64,000 nucleotides of DNA, from NCBI GenBank assembly GCA_037976565.1, contig CP137672.1:24211134-24275133 (forward strand), read 5' to 3'. Every line of letters begins with the position of its first letter. The first letter of the stretch is position 1. Position numbers and translations under genes: made by a program. The notes under the pieces were generated by a model. That model did not search any database and had not been told where the DNA came from. It saw nothing but the letters and a program-made list of their open reading frames with translations. This document shows, piece by piece, positions 62,901-64,000 of the stretch. The DNA comes from Mesocentrotus franciscanus (Eukaryota; Echinodermata; Echinoidea; Camarodonta; Strongylocentrotidae).

Positions 62901-63247
62901 ACTGCCACAAGCCGAGAGATTCGTGTCCGTGTGTTCGGGCCTGGGGTTTCGAAATTTGTCTGGACGGCCGTGAGTCGTGAGGTCCGTGTCCGTGTCTTTC
63001 ACAGTTTCAGTCAATCAGTGTTGCACTCATTAACCCGTGATTAAGTCATTTCAATGACTGTTTTTAAAAGGATATTTTCTTGCTTCAGTCTCAAAACTTC
63101 CTTCTCGAGATCAGCCTTTTCTGTTTCCCATGGATGCTCCTTAGCCGCCTCTTTGCGCTCGGTACTCTTGGCCTTATAGGAAAACTCCTCAAATAGGTTT
63201 AAATCTCCAAAAACATCTCCATCTGTTGAAGCCATGGGCGCCGCCAT
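48988..63247 (-). CDS. ZCCHC8: ZCCHC8, zinc-knuckle PSP-domain subunit of the NEXT complex
   Basis: Nuclear scaffold that, with the helicase MTR4 and RBM7, targets RNAs to the exosome (known role of the family). Exons in transcript order: 63247 to about 63060, 61387-61301, 60737-60663, 59593-59482, 58464-58304, 57807-57745, 56083-56017, 55348-55192, 54005-53857, 52758-52640, 51766-51556, 49688-48988 (stop TGA at 48990-48988). Start: MAAPMASTDGDVFGDLNLFE, followed by a coiled coil. Then come FCLDTFGRPL and TEGWEIPA, a CCHC knuckle CFNCGNEKHSLREC (C-X2-C-X4-H-X4-C), and a PSP domain (FKAFKPGAIS, QLPPYIYGMRRLGYPPGHYM). Next are KFNLNKLIDFPGFN, a basic KRKNRDF/KKRRIEQ patch, a Pro-rich QPPLPPTPEIATPPPLPP stretch and a basic C-terminus KKKGIFRKLLGILKRDKN. 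Order and length (about 695) match human ZCCHC8. Exon 55192-55348 has one extra base. The donor of the first exon is unclear; a small exon or bases may be missing there. Confidence 0.9.
50152..50925. mobile_element. MITE family B, long fold-back copy (774 bp)
   Basis: The ends TTAAAGGGCAAGTCCACTCC and, inverted, TTAAAGCCCAAGTCCACTCC continue as matched arms of about 150 bases (AAAAATAACT, AATCAGACAAACCAATC, GAGCAAAATCGGATAACT, AATAAGAAAGTTATGAATTT). TTAA forms both termini. It is non-coding and lies in the last ZCCHC8 intron. Confidence 0.88.
51102..51436. mobile_element. hAT-type MITE with 8-bp target duplication (335 bp)
   Basis: The element starts CAGGGGCGGATCCAG and ends CTGGATCCGCCACTG, a 15-base terminal inverted repeat of hAT style (CAG(T/G)GGCG). 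It is flanked by an exact 8-base direct repeat GCATGAAT at 51094-51101 and 51437-51444. The interior is fold-back with repeated ATTTTTTTGGCACC motifs. There is no transposase frame. Confidence 0.9.
52446..52580 (+). mobile_element. LINE-tail-like repeat, copy 2
   Basis: It matches 41770-41895 (TTAACTAATATGTACAT, GCAGGGCTCCCAAGTATAAC, GGGGCTACCCTGTTGAAATA) and ends in an AAAT repeat. It lies in the ZCCHC8 intron between exons 51766 and 52640, antisense to the gene. Confidence 0.6.
53372..53763. mobile_element. MITE family A, copy 2 (392 bp, inverted relative to copy 1)
   Basis: Terminal inverted repeats TTAAAGAGAAGGTTGAGTT and (inverted) TTAAAGATAAAGTTGAGTT, the same family as 1451-1846 and in the opposite orientation. 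It lies just downstream (in the transcript sense) of the ZCCHC8 PSP exon 53857-54005. Confidence 0.85.
54125..54365 (-). repeat. Decayed copies of ZCCHC8 exon 53857-54005
   Basis: On the minus strand, 54361 down to about 54262 repeats the exon with its CAG acceptor: SDTLRQALSISSKQLPPYI, then a stop in place of Tyr, then GYPPGHY after a small deletion. A shorter copy (about 54200-54130) keeps only the piece around CTTCCCCCATACATCTATGG. Both are 5' of the functional exon in transcript order, at spacings of roughly 180-360 bases. Confidence 0.8.
54835..55022 (-). mobile_element. tRNA-derived SINE head, antisense
   Basis: The minus strand starts GACGCGATGGCTCAGTGGTA (A box TGGCTCAGTGGTA) and has a B box GGTTCGAAACC about 45 bases on. 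The body continues with AAGTCCCTTGAAGAGGACTT. It is not a usable tRNA: the acceptor-stem partner is absent and the sequence runs on into a SINE body. Confidence 0.75.
56904..57731 (-). mobile_element. Non-autonomous Helitron-like element, copy 2 (inverted)
   Basis: Same element as 38867-39985 on the opposite strand, with about four 151-base units instead of six. CTAG at 56904-56907 is its 3' terminus and the palindrome ACTGCGCGCAGT lies next to it. The GCCTCCGCTACAACGTAGCC block lies near 57720. Its 5' end is only about 13 bases from ZCCHC8 exon 57745-57807, on the donor side. Confidence 0.78.
59848..60596. repeat. Long ATC (CAT) microsatellite, about 750 bp
   Basis: Almost uninterrupted ATC triplets on the + strand with ACC, GTC and ACT variants. 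A higher-order duplication is visible: the block ending ATCATCATCAAGTCTATCAT occurs near 60120 and again near 60550. It lies in the ZCCHC8 intron between exons 60663 and 59593, so the pre-mRNA would carry GAT/ATG repeats. Long frames through it are artefacts. Confidence 0.95.
61680..61851 (+). mobile_element. Dispersed MITE-like repeat (GACTTGCGATTGATTCGG family), longer copy
   Basis: It begins AGGCCCTGTCGCTTAATC and ends TTTGTAAGACGGGGCCCAG, imperfectly inverted ends. The right two thirds match 15742-15850. It lies in the first ZCCHC8 intron. Confidence 0.7.
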
Positions 63248-63250
63248 CTT
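63240..63250 (-). promoter_or_regulatory. YY1-type motif on the ZCCHC8 start codon
   Basis: The minus strand reads AAGATGGCGGC, the known YY1 core that in many animal genes overlaps the initiator ATG. Here its ATG is the proposed start codon (63247-63245). A second ATG follows four codons later. Confidence 0.7.
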
Positions 63251-63260
63251 TTTCACATAA

Positions 63261-63270
63261 GCGCATGCGC
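63261..63270. promoter_or_regulatory. NRF1-type palindrome GCGCATGCGC
   Basis: A perfect GCGCATGCGC palindrome lies 14 bases upstream of the ZCCHC8 start codon, in the only clearly GC-rich part of the region (about 63220-63320). This fits a housekeeping promoter without a TATA box. Its function is inferred from the motif. Confidence 0.6.
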
Positions 63271-63361
63271 GGAGGTGGGATTTCCCCGCGCCCCATAAGC
63301 TCGCTATATAGCGTGCGTGACCAAGTTTGTTTTGGGTGATTGGTTTTGGCTTTATAACCAT

Positions 63362-64000
63362 TCAGTTTTAAGTATACAAAAAATTACATAAAGATAAACC
63401 TACATGTATATAGGCTACCGAGTAGTGATGGGATATGAAAACGGCTCACCTTCTTTTGTCCTCTCCCTTAATTTGCTTAAATTCCTTCACTCTCCTTTTC
63501 TGTCCTTTTAATTGTTCTTCTTTATAATTGCTTTTATAATAATTTATATTAAATCTTTAATTTGGCCGGGGCAGATTGGTATATGGCACTTGCCCCTGTA
63601 GTCACTCCCTACTATACGCTAAGTATATATCATTGTATAAACTCCTTATGTTTATTCTGTATCTTCTTTTAAAATTACATTCAAAACAATACAATATATT
63701 TCTTCTGAAATGCAATTCTTTTTTCATCATAATAACATAACTCTCTGTAGAGAAATACCTGTGGATAACCTGCATTTTTTGTAAAATTATCATCCTGAAT
63801 TGTCAAGAATAATTATCAGCAAATGACAATTAATTGGATCAAACATGAAATTTAATCAAACAATTAATGCAGCATATAGGGTGGAATCTGTAGGATTTTG
63901 TAAAAGAGGGTCTATATATTATATAGGCTATTCCTATAAATTCTGACAAGAATTATACTTTCCATTATCTAACACTCCCAATAATGTCAAGCTAGTACCC
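63362..64000. other. Upstream of ZCCHC8, nothing recognised
   Basis: AT-rich sequence with no recognisable exon, repeat ends or RNA gene. It would contain the start of whatever lies divergently to ZCCHC8, but no evidence of a second promoter or exon was seen. Confidence 0.5.

Overview
This is a eukaryotic (metazoan) genomic window. All three recognisable genes are split by GT-AG introns, the sequence is AT-rich and full of microsatellites and short inverted-repeat transposons, and there is one 500-base run of N. The TGTACATGTACA-type simple sequence, the tRNA-derived SINEs with ATT tails and the TIR elements that end in TTAA suggest an invertebrate deuterostome, most likely a sea urchin or other echinoderm. 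That placement is inference from sequence style, not from a marker gene.

Layout. (1) 1-3400 holds no exon I can support; it is probably an upstream intron. (2) 3401-14272 (+) is the 3' two thirds of a kinesin most like KIF12: the end of the motor domain, coiled coils and a low-complexity tail; the motor start lies left of the window. (3) 16230-16729 is an assembly gap. (4) 16986-41094 (+) is a carboxypeptidase D (CPD) gene: three M14 carboxypeptidase-like domains, each followed by a transthyretin-like domain, then one membrane span and a conserved acidic tail. Only the first M14 domain keeps all catalytic residues. A 4.2-kb intron carries a broken CR1/Jockey-like LINE. (5) 41095-48987 is intergenic, with SINE and LINE-tail fragments. 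(6) 48988-63247 (-) is ZCCHC8, the zinc-knuckle and PSP-domain scaffold of the nuclear exosome targeting (NEXT) complex, convergent with CPD. Its start codon lies in a YY1-type motif with an NRF1-type palindrome just upstream.

The genes do not form a pathway; the neighbourhood is ordinary for an animal genome. The most interesting signal is architectural: in all three genes, partial copies of an exon edge, splice-site sequence included, lie next to the functional exon (near 3239-3401, 19226-19660, 22839/23108, 33849-34239 and 53857-54365). Two of the five cases hit the same structural element (the HIHxxPSMNPDG strand) in two different M14 domains of CPD. A second pattern is single-base frame breaks inside otherwise conserved exons in all three genes, which points to assembly or consensus error rather than to pseudogenes. 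I found no prokaryotic-type system, CRISPR array, rRNA or functional tRNA gene.
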